Positions 9,980 through 20,783 of a stretch of DNA of 64,000 nt are shown here, piece by piece (the first letter of the stretch is position 1; every line of letters starts with the position of its first letter). The stretch spans positions 1,389,001 to 1,453,000 of the forward strand of contig JABYQN010000009.1 in the NCBI GenBank assembly GCA_022606135.1. The letters run 5' to 3'. Made by a program: the position numbers and the translations under genes. This stretch comes from Fomes fomentarius. Lineage: Eukaryota > Basidiomycota > Agaricomycetes > Polyporales > Polyporaceae. The notes under the pieces are model-generated. The model ran no database searches and was not told where the DNA came from. It saw only the letters and a list, made by a program, of their open reading frames with translations.

Positions 9980-12619
9980 TCAAGCCTGATGGTTGAACTC
10001 GTACGGGAAACCTTCTGTCGCTGCGACGGGCAAGCTGGAATTCCTGAGTGTCGCTACTCGTTTCGAAGGTCGGCCGCCAACGACTTCGCCCATTTCTCGA
10101 GTCCGCTTCCGAGAGTTGGCGGTGCTCTTAGTGTCTGGCTTCAGCTTATCCTTCGGCGGGCCATTCGTCGAGCGCAATCTTGCCGGATCTAGGGGAATGT
10201 CCTTGTCGCGGTGTTCAACGAGATAGTCGAGGATAACGCGCTGCATCGCCTCGTGCAGGTGATCGGGACGAGGAGGCGGAGTGGGCATGAGAGGGTACGA
10301 GGGGGCTACTTGTCGTGAGAGCTTGTATAGCAGATACGCGACATCTCTCATGCATGGAAGGAATGTGGCAAGATAGAAGTTGTCGGGACAAGTCAAAAAC
10401 ATCGCCTCTCGCGGGTCGACCAGAGGGAGTTGGAAGCCGTCATCAGGATTGATGTCTTCAATGGTATGCGACTGAAACTGTTTCCACATCCTTTTCAGGA
10501 CAACTGAATGAGCTGAGGTCTCCGCTTCTCCGGCAGGCTGCACCAGAAGCAGCGCGGAAAGAGCGGACCAAAACACAGATTCTGCGTCGTACTCCATCTT
10601 GTGGTAGAAATCCTTCGGGGTCTCCAACTCAGTACCGAAGGATGGAGGGATTCACGCCATGACACGTCTTTTGCTCTTCCTTGAAGAGATCGTATCGATG
10701 AGGGCCATGTACCTTGTCATAGAGCATGCGAGCCTCGGCGGATAACTCGGGCATCTTGACGTATGTGATGTTGGACCCGGAATTCCAGACCTTGCCGAGA
10801 CTGACGGATCGTGAGATGTACATGGGAGTGCCCTATGCGGATCATGAATAATGAGGGTGATTATGATCACAATGCGGACAGCTTACAGTGCGGAACGTGA
10901 GCTCATGCGGGAGCTTGGCCCCTTCCAGCTTCGCCGAATTATCGAAGTCGATCAGAAGACAACACGCCTGATATGTGCCCTCGTCACTGTACCAAGAACG
11001 TATATCAGTAAATCAGGGAAAGATAATGTCACTGTTAGCGAAGCACATACCGTAGCTCGCCAGCGAGGACATCCTCAATCAAAGGGGGCCGATTCTCCAT
11101 GAAGTGGGTTACCTGAAACTTACCCCACTTCGGATACATCAGAATGTTGTACCTACTCATATCCCGGTGAAGCACGTGTCGTTCCGAGACCAGCGTACGA
11201 TGAACTACTCTCGAGGTCAGTGTTGTGATAGAGGTATACAAGATCAGGTACACTTTGGCGTACCTTCGAGGACGTCGTATACCGCCTTCAAGAGGTCGTT
11301 GACGGTCTTTGCTTTGAGTAGCTCCTCCCCGAAGTCTGCCATCAGGAATCTTCGCCGAGTCCGCTTCTCCGAACCCTCCCCTGACGTCAACGGTTCATCA
11401 CCGTCCATCACGTCCTCTACCTTTGCGAAGCGCACAACCCCAGGGACAAAGCCTTGAGCATGTATATCCTTCACGAGCTCACCCTCATCGAAACGGCGTG
11501 TAACCTGGCGGTAGTAGTCCTTGATCAAGACGCAGAAGCCATCGTCTGGCCAGAAGCACTTGAAGACCGTCGTGCGCCGCCCCCAGGAGTCGCCACCAAA
11601 GATCAGCTCACCGCGAGCAAACAACTCGTTACCAACGGAGACGGTCCAAACAGGAGGGCTGAGAGGATCGTTCTTGATCGACGAATCCCATCGGATAGTA
11701 GGATCGCGTAGCACATGACCCTTCGGAGGATCGTATATTGAGTAGACGTATGCCGCAAGAACGTGAAGGTCGTCCCAAGTGAAATCCTCAGATGTGTACG
11801 GACCAGAGGTATCCGCATATAGAACAGAAAAGCCGTCCGGATGCATGCTAAGGCCGTAGAACCCGGGATGATCAGGGCGAGCGCGGAGATGTTGAAGTGC
11901 GTAGTCAGACCACTGAGAGAGGGCGGCCTTCTCCTTACCGAAGTCTTTGAGCTCTACCACCGTCTCGATGCGGTAGTAAGGGATGTTGGTCTTGCATCCC
12001 CCACGGGGTGTGTCGTTCCACGAGAAAGTCTTTGACACGGGAAATACGCCCAGAAGGTCAGGTTTGTCGGCCACGTCCCCGAACGGATAGTGTGTAGGTG
12101 GGCTCGAGTGATGATCTACGAACTCCATAGGTTCACTGTACCGCTCGAGATGCAGCTCCTCCAGACGATACTTGACATGTGCTATGATATGCACGAGTCA
12201 GCACTCAACCACGTCGAGCTATCAGTGAACCCACTCCAGATGGTCTTGCTGATGTTTGTTAGGAGCTCTGATGCTGGCGTGTACGTGCTGTCTTCGGAAG
12301 TGGCAGCCTTGAGCTTGGCAGTGAGGGTGAGGTTAGCTTTGTTCTTGACGGCGTTCAGTAGCTTGTCGGGACATAGTTTGAGATGCTTGTTGACGAAGGC
12401 ACTGTCGGTGACCGGAGTAGAAGAGGAGCCCGCATTGTGCAGCTCTTTACGAGAGAAACCAGTAGTGAGACGAGGAGGTTTTACGGGAGTTGGGGTGTGG
12501 TTGGAGGACATACCATCGCTCTCAGCAATCTCAGAAGACCTTTCCGCCACGTCGCACTTCCCCAAACCAGTTTGATCTACTGGTTGGGGAGTGTGCGGAC
12601 GAGACTCGGAGGAGGCCAT
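9980..12619 (-). CDS. FunK1-type protein kinase (one frame break)
   Basis: Minus strand. Exons 12619-12235, 12181-11264, 11204-11051, 10986-10887 and 10832-9980, with introns of 53, 59, 64 and 54 nt. Kinase marks: catalytic-loop HRDMSRYNIL (HRD about residues 447-449), metal-binding LLIDFDNSAKL (DFD replacing DFG, usual for this fungal family), RTGTPMYISRSV activation-segment end, and DAESVFW. The long N-terminal half with KNDPLSPPVWTVSVGNELF-like text is typical of FunK1. The C-terminus has a basic SRKRTREM segment, possibly nuclear. In the last exon the frame must shift by one base near 10647-10649, between HGVN and TELETPKDF; removing one base gives 803 codons in total. FunK1 kinases are expanded in mushrooms, with substrates mostly unknown. 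An ATG at 12655 is an alternative start. Confidence 0.8.
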
Positions 12620-12862
12620 CTTTGGACTGTGTGAGCTTGCAATCACAACAGCCATTCGTGACAGAGCCTTTATAATGTCTGCGGGAAGTGCGTTGGTCAG
12701 GAATTTGGCGGGCGATAGAACGAGCACGGCCCACAAAAGCGTGGATTTGGATGGATGGTGGCTGGAGACCAAAGCGCAAAGCGCCTTTGGAGTATGTTCA
12801 ACGTCGCCCTCAGGCTCGTGTTGGAAACCGGCGTCTATTATTCCTTTGTGAGCCGAGCCGAG

Positions 12863-12884
12863 CCGCCGGCCTAATAACCGGCGG
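12863..12884. repeat. Small perfect inverted repeat
   Basis: CCGCCGG at 12863-12869 and its complement CCGGCGG at 12878-12884, separated by eight AT-rich bases. It could form a GC hairpin between the kinase start and the transporter pseudogene. No known function, and it may be chance in GC-rich DNA. Confidence 0.35.
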
Positions 12885-12995
12885 ATCCTTTATTGGCTGT
12901 CCAGTCTCAGATGGCGTCGGCGGTGCAACATGTGTTCCCAGTACGACCGTGTCGACATTTGCTTTGGCAGTTTCCGATAAGAGTTCTGTCTATAG

Positions 12996-13949
12996 TCAAA
13001 GCAAAAATAAAGTCTGAACTTTCCCACGGGCATCCCTCTTGACATTGCTAATACACTGGAAGTCATGGTATAAATTACATAGCGCATTGATCGACGCCTC
13101 AGCACGGCCAACCATCAGCAAAAAACATAACCGCTCACCGGCGCTTGTGAGACACCGCGATGTGAGTTTGAGGGCCACCCTTGCGGTGGAAGGTTTCAGC
13201 GACGCTGGACGCGAAGAGCGACGTTCGAACCTTAAGACACGACTCACCGGCCCAATTATCGCTACTTGTGCTTCATCCAAATTTGTAGGTACGGTCACAG
13301 TGGGCACGATGGTACGATCTGGAACCGAATTCGCGCATGTTCCCACCATGACCAGAAGACCACATACAGTGACGAACATCGCGCTGAAGGGTCCGACTTA
13401 CCCGAGTCGGGCGAGATCTCGCGGTAGAGACAGGATCAGGGCTTTCTGCTGGGTCAGAGGTGTGAGTGCATGACTCGCGTCTCGCCATGACGGGCTCCGA
13501 ACCTGGAAAATGTAAGACAGACACAGCAGACGTAGGACACAAAATACATGGATCCGGTTAAGAAGACCTCCATACCGACAGGGCCAAAGATGATAAAGCC
13601 AGGATAACCTAGTACTAGTAGTTGGCAACTGCTTAGATAGATTGGGAATCGGAATGGTCGTCCTCATGTGTGCCTGAGGGTGGTTCAACTTGACGTCTAT
13701 CAGCTTCGCCACGGTGCAAAAAATGAGAATCAACATGTCCGGGACTATGCGCGCCTACGACCGCCATGGCATCAGTAGGGTAGATGGCCCGGTGCTGACA
13801 ATCTTCGCTATCATGAACGCACCAACATTTTATGTTAGCCAGCGTGCCAGGTCGTATGTGAGGCACTCTTCCCCAACATGTTGTACTTGATGTCATGCCA
13901 GCCAGTGTCTTCATCGCCAAACACATTCTGGGACCTCGTCCACTGGCAT
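12996..13949 (-). pseudogene. Decayed amino-acid transporter copy
   Basis: Minus-strand remains collinear with the transporter at 7583-9533, in the same order but spread over several frames. They are a possible start MPVDEVPE, then NVFGDEDTGWHDIKYNML, MAVVG, LIDVKLNHPQAH, GYPGFIIFGPVGMEVFLTG, SLPRDLARLG and TVCGLLVMVGTCANSVPDRT. The intact gene has DVFGDEAEHDIQYKTL, AMAVVGM, LIDFKLNHPEVH, GFLLFGPVGREILSAG, SLPRTLNRLSWLG and TLCGFLAMVGAGANPVRDR. Multiple frame changes and stops, and loss of the C-terminal half, show it is dead. Its residues differ enough from the intact copy that the duplication is old. It is separated from the parent by the FunK1 gene. Confidence 0.8.
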
Positions 13950-14105
13950 GTCTATGGTTGGGGACGTTATAGGTCGGTACATGTCACGCCATATGTACCT
14001 CATTGCAGGCGACATGATGGGAAGATGGCATGGGGGTTGTTATTAGGCTCGACCGACTCAAGGCGCCGTATACATACCTGCGTGGCAAATGTGAGTAAAA
14101 GAAAT

Positions 14106-14188
14106 GTCCCAGGGAGGATTCGAGCCTCCGTCTTCACGGGATTGCGGCAAGCCACAACGTGATGATCTAACCACTAATCGACAAGGAC
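14106..14188 (-). tRNA. tRNA-His (GTG), intron-containing
   Basis: Minus strand, 83 nt. Anticodon stem TCACG/CGTGA encloses a 19-nt loop beginning TTGTGG, so the anticodon is GTG, with about 12 nt of intron after position 37. The D arm (GAT...ATC) and T arm (GGAGG...CCTCC) pair. The acceptor stem GTCCTTG/CTGGGAC has one T-T mismatch, and the T loop starts CTCGAAT instead of TTCGAAT. Both raise the chance of a weak or decayed copy. Confidence 0.6.
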
Positions 14189-14778
14189 CAGAAGCGATTG
14201 GCATCTAGGGCAATATGAACATGTTGAACTAAATATGGCAATTTTGGCCTCTGATGGCGAACAATTATTGTATTGATATTACTGCATCACCCGCTCTTTC
14301 AAGCCACTGTAAAGCCACTACAGCTGCACGCACCACAGACAAAGGCCCATTTTGCACCATGCGATAGGCAGCCTATAGGGGAGCAGTGCAAAGACGAAAC
14401 CCAGATGATAGGCAGTCATTAGTTATGCAATAGGTTAACTTCGCCAAACTTACACGCCTATGAACCCCATATAGCCTGATGTTACATCTGACGGTGCCCG
14501 GCGTGACGCGTCCGCGTCAAACGTATGTATGTACGGAAGCGTGACATGGACGCTCATCTGACCTGAATTCGTCAAATCATGGCAAAACACGAAATAGACG
14601 ATCTCAACTTGGAAGGCCGGTCTTGCATTGCACAATCTCCGCAGCTTGCGGATGGTACCTCAGCCACACGCGATGAGCTTTGAAAGGGTTTGTCGTAAAC
14701 GTGACTGCTTGTACATGGGGAAGGTCTACAACGACAGCGTCCTACAGCGCACCATCACAGCACCTGATGAGATACATT

Positions 14779-15687
14779 TTAGGCCTTGACCTTGCTGACG
14801 GTCTCCCAGAACGTCTTGCCCTGGATCTCAGCAACCTCGAGCTCGAGAGCAGAGGGCTGGCGGGAGCCGTCGCCGCCAGCGAAGGTGCCGGCGCCCCAGG
14901 GAGAGCCTGTGTCACGATTGGATCAGCATGACGTCGACATGTCGGCATAGAAGCAATGTGTGCACGTGTGCACGTCCACACAAGACTTGCACATGTAGTC
15001 ATCGATCTCCCAAAACAGAAGGGATACTCACCGCCGCGCACCTCGGTGATGTTCGCGAGCTGGCTGAAAGCCTTAGCGTAGCCAAGGGGAACGAAGTTGA
15101 TACCATGGTGGACGAAAGTCGAGATGGACGAGATTACGGTGGACTCCTGACCGCCGCCGGGGGTACCGGTCGAGACGAACACGCCGGCGAACTTGCCGTA
15201 GAGCGCACCGGATCCCCAGAGCTGGCCGGTCGCGTCCCAGAAGGCCTTCCACTGGCCGGGGAAGGTACCATAACGGGTGGGGATACCGAAGAGGAAGGCG
15301 TCGAACTTGACGAGGTCGGCGGGAGCGAGGACGGGGTAGCTGGGCTTGGGGGGCGCGTGGAGCAGGGCAAGGATGTCCTCCGGGAGGGTCTCTGCGATTT
15401 GGTAGATGGTTGCAGAGCCACCGGCGGCCTCGATACCCTTCTTCTCGGCCTCAGCGACTGGATAAAGTATCAGTACTGGTATGGTGGTACGAGGAGACAT
15501 ATAACGTACGCTTCGCGATGTGGCCGTAGAGGGTGTAGATGATAATGGCGACATTGGGGGCAGACATGGTGGTAGCAGGTGCGGTTGTTAGGGCGGGAGC
15601 AGGGGCAGATGAAGGGGACTTGGCGGGGGCTGGCTTGTCGTCGTCGTCCGAGTGGTTGTTCTTAAGGCGTTTGCCAGGGAAGCACAT
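14779..15687 (-). CDS. NAD(P)H:quinone oxidoreductase, WrbA/flavodoxin-like
   Basis: Exons 15687-15510, 15457-15032 and 14906-14779; 243 residues. The flavodoxin FMN loop reads [15 protein letters not shown] near residues 45-59. Then come [29 protein letters not shown] text (FMN-binding PTRYG), [14 protein letters not shown], and the C-terminal [19 protein letters not shown] typical of WrbA. These proteins carry out two-electron reduction of quinones and protect against redox cycling; wood-decay fungi induce them during lignin breakdown. About 40 residues, MCFPGKR followed by an Ala/Pro/Thr-rich stretch, precede the domain and are common in basidiomycete members; the early Cys could be lipidated (inference). 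An internal ATG at 15568 would give the domain-only form. Confidence 0.9.
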
Positions 15688-17043
15688 GCAGAGTGATGGG
15701 GCTTGGTGGAGAAGTACCTCTCTAGACTTTTATCCATCGATCGAGCGTCTAGAGCTGTAAGTGATCGAGAGGTTCGTGAGATGTTCTGACCTTGAATGGA
15801 CAAACAGAGACAATTCTCCAATCTTCTTTCGTATCCCCGCCTTACCGAACCTCTCTCATCGCGATACTGTTACATACCGTCTTTGCGTTGACACATGCCG
15901 CAATCGTCAGCAGGCCAGGCCCTCCAGGGGTGAGAGAAGCGCCATAGGCCCCTGGGCATGGAGGAGGCTGGAGGAGCGCATGTCGATAGCGTCATATTCA
16001 GTGGCGGTGTCCCCAGCTTGGTTGCCATATTGGGCACGATTCTCCCGGCCGTGTCGCGGATGGCGTTGAATCTGCAGCCAAACATGGGTTCTCTCTTCCC
16101 ACGACCATAATCTCCTCATTCTTGGTCTCGCCATGGCATTAGCAATACTATCGCCCGCAAAGGGCATGCTACTCCCACGCATTTCCACAACGGCGATAAA
16201 TCCGTCCTTTGTCTGAGATGGTTTGCCCAAAACCAGTTGGCGAACGCTACTCGTACGTGTATATCAGTTGACGCGTTGATCGTGCATTTACCGCCCATAT
16301 GATTTAACCTGGCTGAATCATCAGTCGTGTCATCCATCTGACCGAACTCTTACAGAGCTTGCTGGCAGTCGTTGCATCGTCGACGTTGTGGTCTCAAGTC
16401 ATTTGTCAGACTGAGTTGAGCAGGGAACTGCCAGGGTGGTTATTACTCGCACTCTCATCCTAACGCCAGCACAGAGTATTTATCTTATCTGCTGTAAGTG
16501 GATAGTTGTACTGTCGACACTCAACTACTGAGTTTGCAGGTGCTCGGCCTAGTCATCATGAGGTAGGGGTATCTAACGCATCCTAATGTCCTGTACGAAT
16601 GCCCACCAGCGTTTGAAGGTAGAACCAGCAGTGCATGTACGTATACATCCAGACTTCAAGGCGATGTTCGATATCTGCAGTCGCATGCTCCTTCGTGGAC
16701 ACTACTGTCACCCACAAGTCCATATCCTCGACCATGTGCCCTCTGCGTCCCTTGATGAAACCGCCGTGACGCCCTCCGGCGGGACTAGGCAAGGAGGAAA
16801 GGCCTACTCCGGCTGATGGCCACTAAGAATTGACGGTCATCGGACAGCCGTCACTCCCTAGGCCTCATATTCAAGATCAATAGATCAGTACATACCATCG
16901 GCTCGGGCGCTATGGCATCCCGCAGGCTCGCTAGCATGCATGACGTGAGCATCCATTCTGAACGGGTGATTCTTGCTACTACACAAGCTTGCCACACACT
17001 CCGCGGATGTCCCTCTGGCATCTCATGCACTCACTTCTATAAG
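15688..17043. other. Divergent intergenic region
   Basis: About 1.35 kb between the divergently transcribed quinone reductase and membrane-protein genes. It should hold both promoters. Reading frames here are short and show no domain. No repeat or RNA gene recognised. Confidence 0.4.
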
Positions 17044-18608
17044 ATGTTTCCGTACTGGTTCTGCCAATGGCCCTGTCTTTTCCTCGTTTCCGCTCATTGC
17101 ACCCTCCTAGCTCACGCAGGAATCGCCACTGCAGATGACGTCGACGCAGGGATGTTCTATTCCGGGCTCTGGGTCCCCGACGGCGATCCGCACACCTTTG
17201 GGCACCATGATACTTGGACGAACCAGAGCGGCGCAAGCGTGCTATTCAACTTCATAGGTGCGTAACATCGAGACATATTTGCTCGCCGCAATGAACATAT
17301 ACCCTCACATAGGCACACAGATTCAAGTATTCGCGACCCGACGCCCAGAGGGGACGTACCTCACGAACGTCTCCTTCGCGATCGACGAAGGTCCCGCGAC
17401 GCTGTGGACCACGACTGACTTCCTCCCGGAGATCACCTACCAGAACCTTGTGTACACCTCGCCACCGCTCTCTCCTGCTCAACACCGTATCACCATCACC
17501 AATTTCGGACAAATCTTCTGGCTAGACTACGTGCAGTTCACCACCGCAGACTCCCTACCCAACCCCGGACAAGGGGGACATCCAGTTCTAGCACCAAGCC
17601 CGAGTCGCCGCCACCCTCGACCACCGCTCGCACCCCTCCCCCTCCAAGCACGTCCCACTCACCCACGACTCAGAGTGAAGGGCCGCGCCCGTCGCCATCA
17701 TCATCCTCTGCCACCTTAAGCTCAGGCACTCCCGCTGAGACTACCACTACGTCCGATACGACGGATACGTTACCTCATCCCGCGCCGTCCGACACATCAG
17801 CGCCCACCGGCACCATCCCGGTTTCGACAAGTACACCTAGCCCTACTGCTACTGGAGAAGCAAATCCTTCCAACGCCGGCGGCTCAGGGTCATCGTCTCG
17901 CGCCCCAATGATCATTGGGATCGCTATCGGGGCGGTGGGCGCGCTGGCGGTACTGCTCACTATGTTATGGTGGCTTAGAATGCGACGACGACTGGGACGC
18001 GAGGGCGGACTGGCCTCCGTGGAGGGTACGACGATGACGTTGGTGCAACCCCTCGGTATGTCGTAACATCTCTATACGGAGATAATGTGTTTGTGATGCT
18101 GATTTCTTGTATGCGATCCGCGACGGTTGTAGTCGGGCTGCAGCCTGCATCGTCGTCGTCGTCACACTCAAATTCTAAAGGCCAGCAATTTCCCGTGTCG
18201 AGTCCACCACTCGAGACTCCGTCTTCTGGGCCTTCATCGCTCGGAAACAATGACGACGCTAGATATCGTGACTCCGAGTTTCCACCCTCATCCTCCGCCC
18301 CTTATTCGCCTACCCGACGTCCGTTACCTCCAGCTCCAGAGATGGGGACAGCATTATTCGATGCCGGCTCTGCAATCGCACCAGCCTTGTCGTTGCATTC
18401 GGCTCATAGCACGAGCCCTCTGCCCTCTCCGATGGTCAGGCACTCGAGGGACGCAGGCATACGTCTGGCTGGAGGCCCACTCGATGAGACGGGCTCTCAG
18501 GGACAGATGTGGGCGCTCCAAGGATATGACCCGACGTTCGGAAGCTGCGAAATCGAGACTTTGCCCCCGGCGTATGCGCAGATACACGGTTCTGCTGGTG
18601 GGAGATGA
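17044..18608 (+). CDS. Ser/Thr-rich single-pass membrane protein (one-base frame break)
   Basis: Exons 17044-17257, 17313-18055 and 18133-18608. Order: signal peptide (MFPYWFCQWPCLFLVSAHC...AHA); one extracellular beta-sandwich-like domain (GLWVPDGDPHTFGHHDTW, VLFNFIGTQIQVFA, FWLDYVQFTT) of the kind found in many agaricomycete surface proteins; a long Ser/Thr/Pro linker, likely O-mannosylated; one membrane span (MIIGIAIGAVGALAVLLTML) followed by basic WWLRMRRRLGR; and a cytoplasmic tail ending in PPAYAQIHGS. This is the layout of a wall-to-cytoplasm sensor, but no ligand is known. The frame breaks at a run of five G (17573-17577) between the domain and the linker. With six G the total is 1434 nt, 477 residues. 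Confidence 0.75.
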
Positions 18609-18807
18609 TGTGAACCGCGGTAGGCACTGCACACGCTCCTTTGATTATTCATACAGTATGTATATACTCTACGGTATACTTCAGGTTATTCTTCTGTGCA
18701 ATCGCGCGTTGGTGTGATATCATGCGTGGATCGATTTACTGCCAACCAGTGGACGAATTCAGCTGCAATTCCCAGATGAGCCTGGGGTGGTTGATAGCGT
18801 ATTGCAC

Positions 18808-20331
18808 TCACGCATTCATTCCTCCTTCACTAGACTGATGATCCGAGTCACGAGTCAGGCCCTCGACGTACGCAACGACCGCTGGAACCTCGGATGGAGG
18901 TACCTCTTCGATAAGCCTCTGCGGGTCTGCGTCCGTCGCCGCTTGAGAACCAATCCTGAACCACTGACAGATACTCCCCCAGGGCCGCCGTCCGCGAAGA
19001 CCTCGAAGAACCGCAACGAAGGCAGGATGCTCGCTACCATGTGTGCTGTGGCCCGACTGTCCAGCGGGACCATCTGCGCACGGTGACCACCGAGAGAAAG
19101 GGCAACGAGCGGGAGACCGGCTAATGCCCCGAGCTCCTGGATCTATGCAGTCGGGGGTTGGCATGAGCTGTATGGATTGGATACGGGAGAGTCAGTCAGC
19201 TCACGAATGCGGTCCAATCGTCCCCTTGGCTGGAGCCGTACAACGAAGCACATGCGGTGAGCCGCAGGTAGCGGATACTCGTCACATTTGTCGCGAGGCC
19301 CTTGAAGGCACCATTGGATGGCACCTTGATGTTGACAGGGCACGACAGTACGACCGGCTGCACCTGCTGCAGGAAGCTGAGAGTGACGGAAAGAGTCGAA
19401 GGCGACAGCGTTCGCTCGCCGACGAGCGTGATGCACCGCACTGCGGACGTTAGTGGGAGCCCGGAGGCCGTGGAGATCGTCAAAGCGTCCAAGTTCGGCC
19501 AGGATACGGATGGGGGGATTCCTTCACTGACGTGACGTGCGCAAGCTGCGCAAGACGGACAAGTGGAAACGCCTCAGCGACAGTGGTCAGAGGTGGGGCA
19601 AGCCCGCCGAGCGTGAGGGTGTGGACATGAGGCCACACTGTAGGCGCAGCCGTAGCGCCAGTCGCGAAGCATAAGCATTCCCGCAGGGTTAGTCTCCTTA
19701 GGGAGTCGGCGTGGGTTCGAAGGGCATGACACACGTCGTCGAAATGATCCAGGACCCCGTCAATCTCGACGCTCCATGGCCTACTCCGCATATCCGCCAA
19801 CAGGGAAGCAGAGACTGGCCCAATGTTAGCGAACTTGACTTCCTCCAAACGTTCGAAACCTTTGAATATCTCGCCGATTGTCGGCTCCCTCTGGACGAGC
19901 ACCTCAACATCTCCGATGGATATATAGCGGAGGTTGCCCGTATGACGGATCGCCACAGCAAGGAGAGGGATATTAGAGTAGTCAGGCTTGGCGAACAGGC
20001 GTCCCGGGCGAACTGGAGCATTGAAGGCGGATGCATGTATCTCCAGCGACTGGACAAGAGGTCCGTAATGATCCGGATCGGAGAGAACGGTCTTAGCGAA
20101 TCCGGAGAGTTTCTGTGCAGCTGGAATGGAGAGAGGGGTGGCGGTGATCAGATGGCGGCTGGCATATGCTGAATTGCTATCTCGAAGGATGACCGTTGCG
20201 AGGATTCGAGGAATCGCGACATCGTATGCGCGATGGCAAGTAACAGCTAGGTGCAATGCATCATGCTGCGAGATGTTGTCGAGTATGATGGACAGAACGT
20301 CGAAGGGAAGGTCAAGAAGGCAGTAGTACAT
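18808..20331 (-). CDS. F-box protein with leucine-rich C-terminus (two one-base frame breaks)
   Basis: Exons 20331-19205 and 19142-18808. The N-terminal F-box begins LLDLPFDVLSIILDNIS and continues DALHLAVTCHRAY; the rest is the irregular leucine-rich repeat region usual in agaricomycete F-box families, ending WFRIGSQAATDADPQRLIEE and AYVEGLTRD. F-box proteins bring substrates to SCF ubiquitin ligases; the substrate is unknown. The frame breaks twice, at six G on the plus strand (19512-19517, before WPNLDALTIS) and at five C (18976-18980, before WFRIGSQ). Adding one base to each run restores 488 codons. Both breaks sit in homopolymers, so I call the gene intact and the sequence faulty. Confidence 0.75.
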
Positions 20332-20783
20332 TGTACGATGACCGTTCGGAGTACCCTATCAACGTTGCCAGTATCAGTACGGAACAGTGGCATGTACGGC
20401 AACTTACTGTGTGAGTGGTATTGAGCAACTGCTCTGCGACTCCGCCGTAAGCTCGAATTGTCGAGCTGGAGGCCGTTTATACGCTGAGAACACTCTAAAT
20501 ATAGATTACAGGGCAGGTCTGCCGAGAAGGGCGTTACGAAACGCAATCGACTGTTACATCATCAACGTACACGTACAACAAGAACGCTATCATGTAACTG
20601 CCGTCATTTGCCGCATGATAGGGCGGTTAGAAACATCACAAGGTGGATAACGATGTCAATTTGAACAGAGTACTTAGCTGCGACGCTCGCCCACTCTCGC
20701 CCACCCTCCGTTCAAGAACCGCATACGATTAATGGGATGTAAGATGTAACATTGGTCCGCATTCAGTCGATGACCCTGATTTG
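20332..20783. other. Intergenic, F-box start to COG7 end
   Basis: About 450 bp containing the F-box promoter and the COG7 3' flank. No gene recognised. Confidence 0.4.
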
